Assembly (NCBI GenBank): GCA_029243485.1
Contig: JAQWRY010000075.1
Span: 186,001 to 250,000 of the forward strand
Direction of reading: 5' to 3'
Length of the DNA stretch: 64,000 bases
DNA from: Candidatus Binatia bacterium
GTDB lineage: Bacteria; Desulfobacterota; Binatia; UBA12015
Below are positions 23,943-33,707 of the stretch, one piece after another. The notes beneath the pieces are model-generated. The model was given only the letters and a program-made list of their open reading frames with translations. It was not told the origin of the DNA and searched no databases. Made by a program: the position numbers and the translations under genes. Position 1 is the first letter of the stretch, and each line of letters starts with the position of its first letter.

Positions 23943-26693
23943 ATGCCCTCGAATCGTGTAGGTTTTTTGGGGGTGGCGAGGAGACGGAAGGCGGCGAAGC
24001 GGAAGGCTTCGAAGAACAAGAAGGGACCCAGGCGACCCTTCACGCCCTTCCTGCTCGGGTTCGCCGCTCTGCTGATCAGTCTGGGCGGCGGCGGCGGCTT
24101 CCTTGTCTACAGCCAGTTCACGGAGAACCTGCCCTCGGTCGAGAAGTTGCTCGACTACCAGCCCTCCGTGACGACCCGGGTGTTCGCGGGCGACGGCTCG
24201 GTTCTGGCCGAGTTCTTCGTCGAAAAGCGGTACCTGGAGCCGATCCACAAGATCCCGCGGGTGGTCCAACTCGCGTTCGTCGCAGCCGAAGACGCAACCT
24301 TCTACGACCACACCGGAATCGACTTCATCAGCATCGGGCGGGCTGCCTTCGAGAACTATCGAGCCGGCGCCACGCGCCAGGGCGGCAGCACGATCACACA
24401 GCAGGTCGTGAAGGCGCTCCTCCTCTCGCCCGAGCGCAGCTACGAGCGGAAGCTCAAAGAGGTCTTCCTCGCGATGCAGCTCGAACACGAGCTGACCAAG
24501 GACGAGATCCTCTATCTTTATTTGAACCAGATCTACCTCGGGAGCGGTTCCTACGGGGTCCAGGCGGCCTCGCGCGACTACTTCGGGAAAGACGTCTCCG
24601 ACATCTCCCTCGCCGAGGCCGCGCTGCTCGCCGGCCTGCCGCAGGCTCCGAGCCGCTACTCGCCTCGCCGCCACATGGAGCAGGCCCTCGCACGCCAACG
24701 GTACGTGCTCCGCCAGATGGTGAAGAGTGGCTTCATCACCCGCGACGAGGCACGCGACGCCGAGGCGCAGGAAATCGTGCTCATCGAGAGCACACGCGAG
24801 CAAGTGCGGGGACCAGCCCCCTACTTCGTCGAACACGTACGGCGATACCTCGTGAAGCGATACGGCGGCACCGCCGCGTACAAGCTCGGGCTCGACGTCC
24901 ACACGACCCTCGACCCCCGAGCCCAGCTCGCGGCCGAGCGGGCCGTGCAAGAGGGCATTCGCGAGATCGATGAACGGCAGGGGTTCCGCGGGCCGCGAAA
25001 GACACTCACCCAAGAACAGTGGCGCCCCATGCAGGCCGCCGCGGAGCCCACACCACCCGGAGACCTGCCCGAGACGGGGGCCACGCTCGAAGTGGTGGTC
25101 GTGCCCGGACGCGACGGCAACGTTCGGCGCGCCGTCGGGGGCGTGCACGTGCTGTGGGCGGGGGGCCGCTCGCACATCGGCACGAAGGCTTTCGAATGGG
25201 CCGCCCGGGGCAACTACGAACCCGTGCCGGGAGACCTCCTACAAGCGGTGGTCCAGGAGTCGGACGGAAACCGCTTCCTCGCGCTCGCCCACGACAACGG
25301 AACGCAGGGCGCCCTCGTCGCCATGGCTCCCGAGACCGGGGACATCGTCGCGATGGTCGGTGGACTCGACTACCAGAAGAGCGAGTTCAACCGGGCGACG
25401 CAGGCGCTTCGGCAGCCGGGCTCCGCCTTCAAGCCGCTCATCTTCACCGCCGCCATGGATCGCGGCTTCACGCCGACGACGGTCATCCAAGACACGCCGG
25501 TTAGCTACCACATCGGCCCCGGACAGACCTGGTCGCCGAAGAATTTCTCCAAACGGTTCCACGGCCCTACGACCTTGCGCGAAGCGCTGACCAAGTCACG
25601 AAACGTAGTAACGGTGAAACTGACGAAGGCGATGGGCCTCAACTACCTGCTGGACTACCTACCCCACTTCGGCCTGAACCGACCGATCCCGAAAAACCTC
25701 TCCATCGCGCTCGGCACGTCGGAAGTCACACTGATGGAGATGGTCGAGGCGTACGGTGTGTTCGCGAACCTCGGCTCGCGCGTCGAACCGCGATTCATCA
25801 CGAGCATCACCGACCGCGACGGCCGACTCCTCGAACAGACACCCGTGCAGACAACACCCGAAATCTCCCCCGAGACCGCGTACATCACCGTCAATCTCAT
25901 GCGCAGCGTGGTCGAGAACGGCACGGGAAAACGCGCCCGTCTCGAACGCGCCGTCGCCGGAAAGACCGGGACGACGAACGATCTCCGCGACGCCTGGTTC
26001 ATGGGCTACACCCCGGAGCTCCTCGCGGGCGTCTGGGTCGGGTACGACAGCGACCGAACCCTCGGCAAGAAGGAAACCGGTGGCCGCTCGGCGGCGCCCA
26101 TCTGGAAGTCGTTCATGGAGGAAGCGCTCGAAGGCGTGCCTGTGAAGGACTTCCCGGTCCCGCGCGACATCGTCCTGGTGAACGTCGACAAGAAGTCGGG
26201 AGAGCGAGCCCGCCCCGGCCAGGCCGGCTCGATGATCGAGGCGTATCGGCGCGGTACGGAACCGCCCCCTCTGCCGGACCCGGCCACCGACTACGCGGCC
26301 ACCGGCGACGAACGGGAGCAGAAGTTCGCCGCGCCGGAAGATCACTACGGCAACACAGGAATGACCAGCAATGCGGCCGCCCTCCGCCGTCGCCGCGCCG
26401 CCGCCCGAGACACGCACGCCACGCGACAATGGGGCGACCGAGTCGACGCCGATCCGGGTCGCCGCCGGTGGGGCGAACGCCCCGCCTCCGACCCCTACCG
26501 ACGACGATGGGGCGATTCGGCGCCACGCGACGAGAGCCTGCCCGGCTGGGCCCAGGCAACCGAGCCTGCGCAACAGGAGCCACAACAAGACTGGGGCCGG
26601 TCTCTGAACACCGGACGATGGGTCGTGCCTCCGTCCTACGACTCGGCCGGCGCCGCGACCGGGGGCAACGCTCCGCCCCGGGGTCGAATGTGA
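23943..26693 (+). CDS. Penicillin-binding protein 1A (bifunctional class A PBP) with repeat-bearing tail
   Basis: About 916 residues. A short basic cytoplasmic tail precedes one membrane segment (FLLGFAALLISLGGGGGFLVY). Transglycosylase: AAEDATFYDHTGID with the catalytic Glu, GGSTITQQVVK, and EILYLYLNQIYLGSG. An OB-like insert (LEVVVVPGRDG) is followed by the transpeptidase with SxxK in RQPGSAFKPL, SRN in TKSRNVVTVK, and KTGTTND. The tail beyond residue ~780 is long and low in complexity, with three 13-residue repeats (separate entry). Polymerises and cross-links peptidoglycan in the periplasm. The start is uncertain: ATG 23898, ATG 23943 or GTG 23973. Only 30 bp would separate 23898 from the divergent ptsP start, favouring a later one. 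Confidence 0.92.
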   Translation: MPSNRVGFLGVARRRKAAKRKASKNKKGPRRPFTPFLLGFAALLISLGGGGGFLVYSQFTENLPSVEKLLDYQPSVTTRVFAGDGSVLAEFFVEKRYLEPIHKIPRVVQLAFVAAEDATFYDHTGIDFISIGRAAFENYRAGATRQGGSTITQQVVKALLLSPERSYERKLKEVFLAMQLEHELTKDEILYLYLNQIYLGSGSYGVQAASRDYFGKDVSDISLAEAALLAGLPQAPSRYSPRRHMEQALARQRYVLRQMVKSGFITRDEARDAEAQEIVLIESTREQVRGPAPYFVEHVRRYLVKRYGGTAAYKLGLDVHTTLDPRAQLAAERAVQEGIREIDERQGFRGPRKTLTQEQWRPMQAAAEPTPPGDLPETGATLEVVVVPGRDGNVRRAVGGVHVLWAGGRSHIGTKAFEWAARGNYEPVPGDLLQAVVQESDGNRFLALAHDNGTQGALVAMAPETGDIVAMVGGLDYQKSEFNRATQALRQPGSAFKPLIFTAAMDRGFTPTTVIQDTPVSYHIGPGQTWSPKNFSKRFHGPTTLREALTKSRNVVTVKLTKAMGLNYLLDYLPHFGLNRPIPKNLSIALGTSEVTLMEMVEAYGVFANLGSRVEPRFITSITDRDGRLLEQTPVQTTPEISPETAYITVNLMRSVVENGTGKRARLERAVAGKTGTTNDLRDAWFMGYTPELLAGVWVGYDSDRTLGKKETGGRSAAPIWKSFMEEALEGVPVKDFPVPRDIVLVNVDKKSGERARPGQAGSMIEAYRRGTEPPPLPDPATDYAATGDEREQKFAAPEDHYGNTGMTSNAAALRRRRAAARDTHATRQWGDRVDADPGRRRWGERPASDPYRRRWGDSAPRDESLPGWAQATEPAQQEPQQDWGRSLNTGRWVVPPSYDSAGAATGGNAPPRGRM
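26424..26540 (+). repeat. Three tandem 39-bp in-frame repeats in the PBP1A tail
   Basis: Units at 26424-26462, 26463-26501 and 26502-26540 each encode 13 residues on the pattern R-[QR]-W-G-[DE], with Asp-Pro at positions 10-11 in the first two. The DNA word TGGGGCGA recurs exactly every 39 bases. A fourth weaker unit (PGWAQ...) may follow. The segment is Arg/Trp/Asp-rich and lies in the periplasm after the transpeptidase domain. Confidence 0.8.
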
Positions 26694-27715
26694 GCCACAA
26701 GACGAGCGTGCTGATCGACAGCCGGTTTCAGGAACACGACCCGGGCCGCGGACACCCGGAACGCCCCGACCGCATCGCCGTCCTCGAGGATCTGCTCGGC
26801 TCCTGGAGCGGGCCATCGCTCGAACGCATCACGCCCCGCCTCGCGGCGCCCGACGAGATCCAAACGGCCCACACCGAGTCGCTCTTCGAGCGCATCCGCG
26901 AGACCGAGGGGCTTGAACGCGCGCAAATCGATCCCGACACGGCGACGTCGGCGCGCTCCTATGAAGTGGCGCTTCTCGCTGCGGGCGGCCTCCTCGAGGT
27001 CGTCGACGCCGTCGCGGACGGAGCCACCGGGAACGCCTTCGCGTTCGTACGACCGCCCGGGCACCACGCCACCGCGAGCCAATCGATGGGGTTCTGCCTC
27101 TTCAACAACGTCGCGGTTGCGGCGAAACACCTCCGAGCCGTCGGCTTCGACCGTGTAGCCATCGTCGACTTCGACCTGCACCACGGCAACGGGACCGAGG
27201 CGATCTTCTACGACGACCCGAGCGTACTCTACGCTTCGCTCCATCAGTATCCGTACTATCCGGGCACCGGCGCCGCGGACGACCTTGGCAGTGACGCCGG
27301 CAAGGGCTTCACGGTCAACGTCCCCTTCTCCGCCGGCGTGGGAGACACGGGCTATCTCCTCGCCTTCGATCAGATCCTCTCGCCGGTTCTACGCCAGTTC
27401 CAGCCGGACTTCCTTCTCGTGTCGGCCGGATTCGACTGCCATCGGCGCGACCCGCTGGGCGGCATGCAGGTCACTGAAGAGGGAGTAATCGGCATGACGC
27501 GTCGGCTCCTCGACGTCGCCCGTGATGTCTGCGGCGGGAAGGTCGCCGCCGTGCTCGAAGGCGGCTACGACCTCGACGCCATCCGGAGCTCCGCAGAGGC
27601 CATGCTGATCGAGATGGCAACCGCACCAGAAGCACCGGAGCCCGTCACCGAAGACGCCGACACCGACATGCTCGAGCCGCTCAAGGACATCCTGCGCCCC
27701 TATTGGGAGCTCTGA
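26690..27715 (+). CDS. Histone deacetylase-family amidohydrolase
   Basis: 341 residues; the GTG start overlaps the PBP1A stop (GTGA). It shows the class II HDAC/acetylpolyamine amidohydrolase fold: HPERPDRIAVLED, the catalytic-histidine pair in RPPGHHATASQSMGFCLFN, zinc ligands in VDFDLHHGNGTE and a later Asp in SAGFDCHRRDPLGG, and the EGGYDLDAI loop near the end. Bacterial members remove acetyl groups from polyamines, acetoin-related compounds or proteins. The substrate is unknown. Coupling to the PBP1A gene suggests co-expression, not necessarily a shared task. Confidence 0.88.
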   Translation: MSHKTSVLIDSRFQEHDPGRGHPERPDRIAVLEDLLGSWSGPSLERITPRLAAPDEIQTAHTESLFERIRETEGLERAQIDPDTATSARSYEVALLAAGGLLEVVDAVADGATGNAFAFVRPPGHHATASQSMGFCLFNNVAVAAKHLRAVGFDRVAIVDFDLHHGNGTEAIFYDDPSVLYASLHQYPYYPGTGAADDLGSDAGKGFTVNVPFSAGVGDTGYLLAFDQILSPVLRQFQPDFLLVSAGFDCHRRDPLGGMQVTEEGVIGMTRRLLDVARDVCGGKVAAVLEGGYDLDAIRSSAEAMLIEMATAPEAPEPVTEDADTDMLEPLKDILRPYWEL

Positions 27716-27775
27716 CTCGGACCCCGGCCTGATTCCAAATTGAATCCCCTCTGAGCATCGGGTAGCGTTTGACCG

Positions 27776-28195
27776 ATGTTCGGCATTGGGATGCCTGAAG
27801 TTGCGGTCATCCTCGTCGTGGCCCTCGTCGTGCTCGGTCCCCGTCGTCTCCCCGAGATGGCGCGCGCGCTCGGAAAGGGGCTCGCCGAGTTCCGCAAAGT
27901 CACAGGCGAGGTGAACAAGGAGCTTCAGGGAGCGCGCGACCTGATCGAGAAGGAGGCGCGTCAACATCAGCGCCTGGCGCGCGACCACGAGCGCGAGCAG
28001 CGGCTCGCCAAGCCCGCCGACCCGGCCCCGGCCGCCGAGACCGCCCAGACCGCCCAGACCGTTGCAGCCCCCGAGGACGCAACGACACCCCCGGCCGAAC
28101 CGATGAAGGTCGCCACGCCAGGCAAACAGCCCACGACGAACCCGGCAGCCGCAGACGCACCCGACGCCTCCGGCGGCTCCCAGTCGGAGTCCTGA
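27776..28195 (+). CDS. tatB: Twin-arginine translocase TatA/TatB-family subunit
   Basis: 139 residues. One N-terminal membrane helix (MPEVAVILVVALVVLG), with Glu at the TatB-like position, is followed by the hinge GPRRLPEMARALGKGLAEFRK, an amphipathic helix and a long charged helix, and then a Pro/Ala/Thr-rich tail of about 70 residues. The GPxRLPE hinge is closer to TatB than TatA; this lineage may use one protein for both roles, since no second copy is nearby. It recruits folded twin-arginine substrates with TatC, which follows 36 bp downstream. Confidence 0.85.
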   Translation: MFGIGMPEVAVILVVALVVLGPRRLPEMARALGKGLAEFRKVTGEVNKELQGARDLIEKEARQHQRLARDHEREQRLAKPADPAPAAETAQTAQTVAAPEDATTPPAEPMKVATPGKQPTTNPAAADAPDASGGSQSES

Positions 28196-28231
28196 GCGGC
28201 TACGCCCGTCCCGCACTGACCGAGAACCGAG

Positions 28232-29008
28232 ATGCCCGAAGCCGAGATGCCACTGACGGACCACCTCGAAGAGCTTCGGTGGCGCATCATGAAGATCTTC
28301 GCGTTCGTGATGATCGGCTTCGGCGCGTCGTACGCGTTCTCCGACACTCTCTTCGAGATCCTCACGCGCCCGATTCAACTCGCCGGCGACGGCAAGCACG
28401 TCATGCTGATCGGCACCGGGGTGGCGGAAGCGTTCTTCACCAAACTCAAGGTCGCGTTCATCGCAGGGATCTTCCTCGCGTCCCCCGCGATCCTGTTCCA
28501 GCTTTGGGGCTTCATCGCTCCTGGACTGCACGACCAGGAGAAGTACTACGTCATCCCGTTCGTCCTCTTCGGGACGTTCTTCTTCGTGGCCGGGGCCGCG
28601 TTTTGCTACCTCCTCGTGTTCCAGGTCGGATACCGATTCTTCCTGGAACAGTACGCGACGATCGGCATCGAACCGACATTGCGGATCAGCGAGTATCTCT
28701 CCTTCAGCTCCAGGCTCCTTCTAGCGTTCGGAATCACGTTCGAACTCCCGGTCCTCGCGTTCTTCCTCGCGCGCATCGGGATGATCGATCACAACTCGCT
28801 GATCAAGCCATGGCGCTACGCCATCATCGGGATCGTCATTCTAGCCGCCGTCCTCACCCCGGGCCCCGACGTCGCCTCGCAGATGCTGCTCGCGGCGCCG
28901 CTCATAGTCCTGTACGGGGTGAGCATCATCGTCGCCTACGTCTTCTCACGGGTCCCCGCGCGACCCGACGAAGAAGACCCCGCCGACGACACCGACACGA
29001 ACGACTAG
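28232..29008 (+). CDS. tatC: Twin-arginine translocase subunit TatC
   Basis: 258 residues with six membrane segments. The N-terminal MPLTDHLEELRWRI is the signal-peptide binding motif; other signatures are VAFIAGIFLASPAILFQLWGFIAPGL (in two parts), FCYLLVFQVG, ISEYLSFSSRLLLAFGITFELPV (in parts) and LTPGPDVASQMLLA. It is the receptor for twin-arginine signal peptides in the inner membrane. A charged Asp-rich C-terminal tail follows the last helix. Operon with tatB; its 3' end overlaps the convergent gene at 29005-29319 by 4 nt. Confidence 0.93.
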   Translation: MPEAEMPLTDHLEELRWRIMKIFAFVMIGFGASYAFSDTLFEILTRPIQLAGDGKHVMLIGTGVAEAFFTKLKVAFIAGIFLASPAILFQLWGFIAPGLHDQEKYYVIPFVLFGTFFFVAGAAFCYLLVFQVGYRFFLEQYATIGIEPTLRISEYLSFSSRLLLAFGITFELPVLAFFLARIGMIDHNSLIKPWRYAIIGIVILAAVLTPGPDVASQMLLAAPLIVLYGVSIIVAYVFSRVPARPDEEDPADDTDTND

Positions 29009-29319
29009 GGCTTCGCCCATTCCGCGAGGAACCAATCCTCGCGACACGCTGCCGGCAACTCGGCCGGACCAACCGCCGGAGAGCCGTACGCGAGAACGTC
29101 GTCGAGAATCGCCTGCGCCTCGAGAACGAAGTCGGCCGGGGCGATGATGACGAGGATCGCTTCGTCGCCGTCATTCGCGGCCGTTCGAATGAGCGCCACG
29201 TGCTCGAACGACTCGTAGAGGTGCTTCCAGAACGCCGCGTCGGCTCGAGGTGTTCGAAACGGGCGCGCCCACAAGCCCGCGGCGGGCAACTCCGTCCAGC
29301 CGGGCGGGTACAGGTTCAT
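29005..29319 (-). CDS. Small hypothetical protein (DUF4911-like)
   Basis: 104 residues, predicted ferredoxin-like alpha/beta: FWKHLYESFEHVALIRTAAND, ILVIIAPADFVLEAQAILDDV. This layout resembles DUF4911, a small deltaproteobacterial family of unknown role, but the match is by eye only. The ATG overlaps the stop of the upstream AsmA-like gene (ATGA), so it is translated with it, possibly after a promoter shared with the lipoprotein gene at 31598-32071. It overlaps the tatC 3' end by 4 nt in convergent orientation. Confidence 0.65.
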   Translation of the reverse strand: MNLYPPGWTELPAAGLWARPFRTPRADAAFWKHLYESFEHVALIRTAANDGDEAILVIIAPADFVLEAQAILDDVLAYGSPAVGPAELPAACREDWFLAEWAKP

Positions 29320-31601
29320 TTCTCGGCTGCGGCCTCGTCCTTCCAGCCCCCACCGAGAAGCCGACGAAGGAAGCCGGCGGCACCCCCGGTTGCTTCATTC
29401 TCGACGGACTTCGTCACGAAGGCCGGTGACGGCGCGCTGACCAGGTCCGGATACGTACCCTCGATCGACACCGGAATGCGGATCGGCTCCCCATCCGGCG
29501 ACAACACCGACAGGATTCCCGAAACCGACACCAGCGCATCCGTCGCCTCGGCACCCAAGACGAGATCACCATCGAGATCGACGGCGCCATCGAAGGCGAC
29601 CTGGCCCTGCGCATCGATCGAGTAGTCCGGCGCGGCGAGCTCCACGTTCGAGACGGACACGACGCCATCCGCAAACGTACCGTTGATCGCGAGCGAGTCG
29701 ATTCGACTCGTCCGCGCGAGAAGCCCCGGGACCTTCTCTTCGGCCCGGTCCTCGATGGCCTGCCGCAACCCGGGAATCGCCCCGAGATTGTTCACAGTCG
29801 CTCGCGCCAGATTCAGATCAGGAACGGACCCGTCGTCGAGCCTCGCGTCGAAAACTCCGGTCAGAGTTTCGAGGATCGACTCCTCCGCACCGCGCCGTGC
29901 GGCGAGGGCCGCCTTCCCGGTAAACAGCCCGTGAATATCTACCTCGACGCCGAAGAGCCGGAGGAGTCCGGCGAAGTCGACCCCGTCCCACTGCGGATCA
30001 AATCGCATCGTGAGGACGTCGCCTTCGTCCCTCGCGATTTCGCCGCGTGCGTGCAACGTTCCGCCGAGCCCGGCGACCTGTAAACGTCGCACCTCGGCAC
30101 GCTCATCCGTGATCTCACATTCGACGGTGAGCTGCTCGAGTTCGGCGCCCGCGCGCCCGCCACGCGCCCCGTCGATCCGAACGCTGATGGGTTCGTCGCC
30201 CCCGCCCTCGAGCGCGGCCGTGAGACGGTGTGCGAACAGGTCCTCCGAGCGAAGGTCTTGAACGGAAACGCCGGCCGTAAAGCGTCCTTCGGGCCCCATG
30301 TCGAACTCGAGGGCCGCGCCGCCGAGTTCCGCGGGTTCGCGCCCGATGCGAATACCGAGATCCGTTCCCGACAACTGGACGTGTGCCATCGTCTCGGAAT
30401 CGCCGGGCACGACCGTTCCTTGCAGCGACAGCTCGCCCGCGGGCGCGATCGCACCGAGGAGTGGGATCCAGTCGGCGAGCAGAGCGCCGGTGAGGTTCTC
30501 GCTCGCAACGCGGAGCGCAGGCTGCTGCCCGGGCTCGAGCTCGTCCACCGGCGCCGCCGAAACCTCGACGCGTGCGTCACCGCTCTCGAACATGGCACGC
30601 CGCACCCGCAGCAGGTCCGGCTCGGCCCGCAAGTCGAGAGCCATCGCCAGAGGCGTCCCCGCGCTCTTTGTGACGTAGCCACCGGCCATCGACGCAGACG
30701 CGTCTCGCGCATCGACCAAGACCCGGATCGCGGCGTGCCCGGGCGGCCACTGCTGGGGGAACTGGCACGAGACCTCCGCCGAGACGACACCCTCGAGCAC
30801 CGCGCCGAAGGGGATCCCGCCACGCGCGAGCTGCATCACCTCCGGTAGACGACTCGCGGGTACGTCGGCCGCGGTCAGCTCGAAGGCCACATCCCGGCCG
30901 CCCCGCGGGAATTCGAGCGTGCCGCGCAGGTTGCCCGTCGGGCCGCCGAGGGCTCCGCCCTCGAACTCGAGTGTCGACGTCTCAGCAGTACGCCGGAGCC
31001 GCGCATCCATCGAACTGATCTCGAACTCGGGCACGCCCGGCATGGCCCGATCTCGGACGCTCAAGCGACCGTGGGTGATCACGAGGTCGGCGTGGTCGAA
31101 GCGAGCGTGCTCGAGTGGCAGCACGACGCGAAGCTGCGCGGTTGCCCCGGGTGCGTTCTCGAAGACCGGCTCGTCAGCGCCGGCGTCGAGCGCCGCCGCC
31201 GGGCGTCCGGCAAAGTTCCAGGTCCCGTCGACTCCACGCACGAGACGAACCACGGGAGACGCTACTTCGACGCGCTTCACCACCACGGTGCCGTAGAGAA
31301 GCGGCCAAGCGCGAACGACGAGCCGCGCCTCATCCGCATGCACGAGGCTCCCCGGGCCGAGCGGCGACTCATCCGGAACGCGAATCCCGTGAACGACGAG
31401 CCCCGGCGGCCACCAAGTGACCCGTACGCCATCGGCCTCCACGGGCAGACCGATCGCCTCCGAGAGTGCGGCAAGCACTTCGTCGGGGCGATCTGAGAGA
31501 CTCCGGTGGGCCCGCCACGCTACCAACCCGAAAGCGAGCGCCACGAGGAGCACCAACGCTCCCCCGAGGGCCCACCAGGTACGCGCGCCCCGCACCGTCA
31601 A
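29316..31601 (-). CDS. AsmA-family envelope protein
   Basis: About 761 residues. One N-terminal membrane segment (ALGGALVLLVALAFGLVAWRA) anchors a long periplasmic beta-rich body. AsmA-like marks are EAIGLPVEADGVRVTWWPPGLVVHG in two pieces near the start, then VASPVVRLVRGVDGTWNF, and the C-terminal AsmA_2-type region (TGVFDARLDDGSVPDLNLARA in parts, IDSLAINGTFADGVV, IPVSIEGTYPDLV). Such proteins act in phospholipid transport and outer-membrane assembly. I place the start at TTG 31601, overlapping the upstream stop and 5 nt after AGGAG; GTG 31631 and GTG 31595 are alternatives. Confidence 0.83.
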   Translation of the reverse strand: MTVRGARTWWALGGALVLLVALAFGLVAWRAHRSLSDRPDEVLAALSEAIGLPVEADGVRVTWWPPGLVVHGIRVPDESPLGPGSLVHADEARLVVRAWPLLYGTVVVKRVEVASPVVRLVRGVDGTWNFAGRPAAALDAGADEPVFENAPGATAQLRVVLPLEHARFDHADLVITHGRLSVRDRAMPGVPEFEISSMDARLRRTAETSTLEFEGGALGGPTGNLRGTLEFPRGGRDVAFELTAADVPASRLPEVMQLARGGIPFGAVLEGVVSAEVSCQFPQQWPPGHAAIRVLVDARDASASMAGGYVTKSAGTPLAMALDLRAEPDLLRVRRAMFESGDARVEVSAAPVDELEPGQQPALRVASENLTGALLADWIPLLGAIAPAGELSLQGTVVPGDSETMAHVQLSGTDLGIRIGREPAELGGAALEFDMGPEGRFTAGVSVQDLRSEDLFAHRLTAALEGGGDEPISVRIDGARGGRAGAELEQLTVECEITDERAEVRRLQVAGLGGTLHARGEIARDEGDVLTMRFDPQWDGVDFAGLLRLFGVEVDIHGLFTGKAALAARRGAEESILETLTGVFDARLDDGSVPDLNLARATVNNLGAIPGLRQAIEDRAEEKVPGLLARTSRIDSLAINGTFADGVVSVSNVELAAPDYSIDAQGQVAFDGAVDLDGDLVLGAEATDALVSVSGILSVLSPDGEPIRIPVSIEGTYPDLVSAPSPAFVTKSVENEATGGAAGFLRRLLGGGWKDEAAAEK

Positions 31602-32071
31602 TCCAACTCCTGGAAGTTCGCGACGCGCCACGTGCCACCGTCGTTCTGGACCGAGACGAGTGCCCGGCGTATCACCTGCCCGCCGCCGCCGAAGGTGATC
31701 GTCAGCTCGTAAAGGAACCCGCGGTGGTCCGCGTCCGATCCGACCCGCTCCTCGAGGAAGCTATAGTTCACCTGCGGCTTGCCGGCGGATTCGGGCGCTT
31801 CGATTCCCTCGAGCAGTTCCATCTCCCGTTCGAGCTTCACGACCGCGAAGTCGACCGCGTGTTCTCGGGCCGCCGGCAGATCGATCTCGACGTAGTATCG
31901 GTCGATGAAGCGCTCGGCCCCCGCGCGCGCCGGGTCATTGGACGTGCAACCGAGCGAGGCGAGGCAGAGCGCCAGGGCGATCACCGAAAAACCCAGTCGC
32001 GCCGTGGACGGACGCCTCCCCGCCCCCCGGATCCGGCCAGGTCGTACGGGCCGCACGATTGGCCAGAACAT
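31598..32071 (-). CDS. Hypothetical lipoprotein
   Basis: About 157 residues from the ATG at 32071; a later start nearer the signal peptide is possible. A basic stretch precedes a signal peptide (LGFSVIALALCLASLGC) with lipobox SLGC, then a ~110-residue domain (AGAERFIDRYYVEIDLPAA, VKLEREMELLEG, VSVQNDGGTWRVANFQELD) shaped like NTF2/SnoaL or Tim44-type folds. Envelope-anchored, function unknown. Its stop overlaps the AsmA-like start, suggesting a shared operon (lipoprotein, AsmA-like, small protein). Divergent from xerC. Confidence 0.75.
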   Translation of the reverse strand: MFWPIVRPVRPGRIRGAGRRPSTARLGFSVIALALCLASLGCTSNDPARAGAERFIDRYYVEIDLPAAREHAVDFAVVKLEREMELLEGIEAPESAGKPQVNYSFLEERVGSDADHRGFLYELTITFGGGGQVIRRALVSVQNDGGTWRVANFQELD

Positions 32072-32150
32072 GAGGGTTCGGGTATCACAGAAAGGGGCCC
32101 GGCGACAGTTGGGCGGACGGTCCGACCAGGACCGCCGGAGGGGGCAAGGC

Positions 32151-33065
32151 GTGGAGCGCGCGGGCAAAACGCAAGAGGACTTCGTAGCGAGCTTTCTGCG
32201 CGAGCTCGAAATTCAGCGCAACTCGTCGGCGCACACTCTGCGTGCCTACGGCCGCGAGCTCGAAAGGCTCCAGGCGACACTCCTGGGCGACGACCGCACC
32301 GGCCGGGTCGACTGGACGGCCGTCTCGACCGACGACCTCCGCCGCTTTCTCGCCACCCGCAGCGAGAACGTCGGCCGGCGTTCGCTGGGACGCTCCGTGA
32401 GCGTCCTCCGGAGCTTCTTCTCCTACCTCCGGCGCGTCGGCCTTGCCCAGAATAACCCCGCTTCGGGAATCGGCGTGCCGAAGTTCCCCCGCACCCTGCC
32501 CCGCTACCTCTCCGAGACCGACCTCGAGAACGTGTTCACCGATGAAGAGGTCCAGGACGAAGCCGCCGCTCGCGACCTCGCGATGCTGGAGCTGCTCTAC
32601 GGCAGCGGCCTGCGCGCGAGCGAAACCGTCGGACTCGACTGGAAGGATGTCGCCCTCGACGAACAGCGCGTCCACGTCCGGTCCGGCAAGGGCAACCGCG
32701 ACCGGATGGTCCCGATGAGCCGCCCCGCCAAACAGGCCCTCGAGCGCTTACGGTCCGTGCAGACGACTACCGGCAACGACCGTGGCGCCGCACGCCCGAT
32801 CTTCCGCAACCAACGGGGCACCCGACTCGCAGTTCGGAGCGTCGGACGCATCGTCAGCGCCGCGATGGAGAAAGCCGGCCTGCCGCCGATGAACCCCCAT
32901 GCGCTCCGTCACAGCTGTGCGACCCACCTGCTCGATAGCGGTGCCGACCTCCGATCGATTCAGGATCTCCTTGGGCATACGAGCCTCACCACGACACAGA
33001 AGTACACCCACGTGAGCCTTTCGCATCTGCGCAACACGCACCGCCGCTTCCACCCCCGGGGCTGA
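32151..33065 (+). CDS. xerC: Tyrosine recombinase XerC
   Basis: 304 residues, normal length. The GTG at 32151 has GGAGGGGG upstream. The N-terminal SAM-like core-binding domain ([19 protein letters not shown]) is followed by a catalytic domain with every active-site residue: Arg155 (GSGLRASE), Lys180, His250 and Arg253 ([12 protein letters not shown]), His276 (LGHTSL) and Tyr285 (QKYTHV). It resolves chromosome dimers at dif with XerD. The position just before hslVU is a common arrangement. A 54-bp gap separates it from hslV. Confidence 0.92.
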   Translation: MERAGKTQEDFVASFLRELEIQRNSSAHTLRAYGRELERLQATLLGDDRTGRVDWTAVSTDDLRRFLATRSENVGRRSLGRSVSVLRSFFSYLRRVGLAQNNPASGIGVPKFPRTLPRYLSETDLENVFTDEEVQDEAAARDLAMLELLYGSGLRASETVGLDWKDVALDEQRVHVRSGKGNRDRMVPMSRPAKQALERLRSVQTTTGNDRGAARPIFRNQRGTRLAVRSVGRIVSAAMEKAGLPPMNPHALRHSCATHLLDSGADLRSIQDLLGHTSLTTTQKYTHVSLSHLRNTHRRFHPRG

Positions 33066-33119
33066 GCGCAGCGACAGGACGGCATCGACAAGTCCCAGAA
33101 CGATGCCTACAGATGGATC

Positions 33120-33707
33120 GTGAGCAACTCCTCCGAGTTCCCGACGATCCGCGCGACTACGATCCTTGCCGTCCGCAAGGACGGACGCACCTGCCTTGCC
33201 GGCGATGGGCAGGTGAGCGTGGGATCGACCGTCATGAAGCACAGCGCACGCAAGGTACGCCGTCTCCACCGAGACCAGGTTGTGGTCGGCTTCGCGGGAG
33301 CCTCAGCGGACGCGTTCACCTTGTTCGAACGCTTCGAGCAGAAGCTCGAAGAACACCGGGGACAGCTGCGGCGCGCCGCTGTCGAGCTTGCGAAGGACTG
33401 GCGTTCCGATCGGGCCCTTCGCCGGCTCGAAGCCATGCTCCTCGCCGCCGACCACGAGCACACGCTCGTCGTCTCCGGCACCGGAGACGTGATCGAACCC
33501 GACCCACTCCCGGACGGCGCCTCCACGATCGCCATCGGATCGGGTGGCCCTTTCGCACTGGCCGCGGCTCGCGCCCTACTCGTCCACAGCGATCTCGACG
33601 CCAAGGCAATTGCCGAAGCTGCACTCAGGATCGCCGCCGACATCTGCATCTATACGAACGACGACATAACGCTCGAGGAGGTCTCGGGCCCAGAGAGCGA
33701 ATCATGA
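33120..33707 (+). CDS. hslV: ATP-dependent protease proteolytic subunit HslV
   Basis: 195 residues, GTG start. The N-terminal threonine nucleophile lies in [12 protein letters not shown]; by homology Thr13 becomes Thr1 after removal of a 12-residue propeptide, as is usual in deltaproteobacterial HslV. Other signatures: [25 protein letters not shown] in parts, [14 protein letters not shown], and [16 protein letters not shown]. It forms the dodecameric peptidase of the HslVU complex. Its stop overlaps the hslU ATG (ATGA). The final Asp/Glu-rich residues are short and typical. Confidence 0.95.
   Translation: MSNSSEFPTIRATTILAVRKDGRTCLAGDGQVSVGSTVMKHSARKVRRLHRDQVVVGFAGASADAFTLFERFEQKLEEHRGQLRRAAVELAKDWRSDRALRRLEAMLLAADHEHTLVVSGTGDVIEPDPLPDGASTIAIGSGGPFALAAARALLVHSDLDAKAIAEAALRIAADICIYTNDDITLEEVSGPESES

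Noticed and set aside
23898-23973. PBP1A start at ATG 23898
   Set aside because: Only 30 bp from the divergent ptsP start and no ribosome site; a later start is preferred, though not proven.
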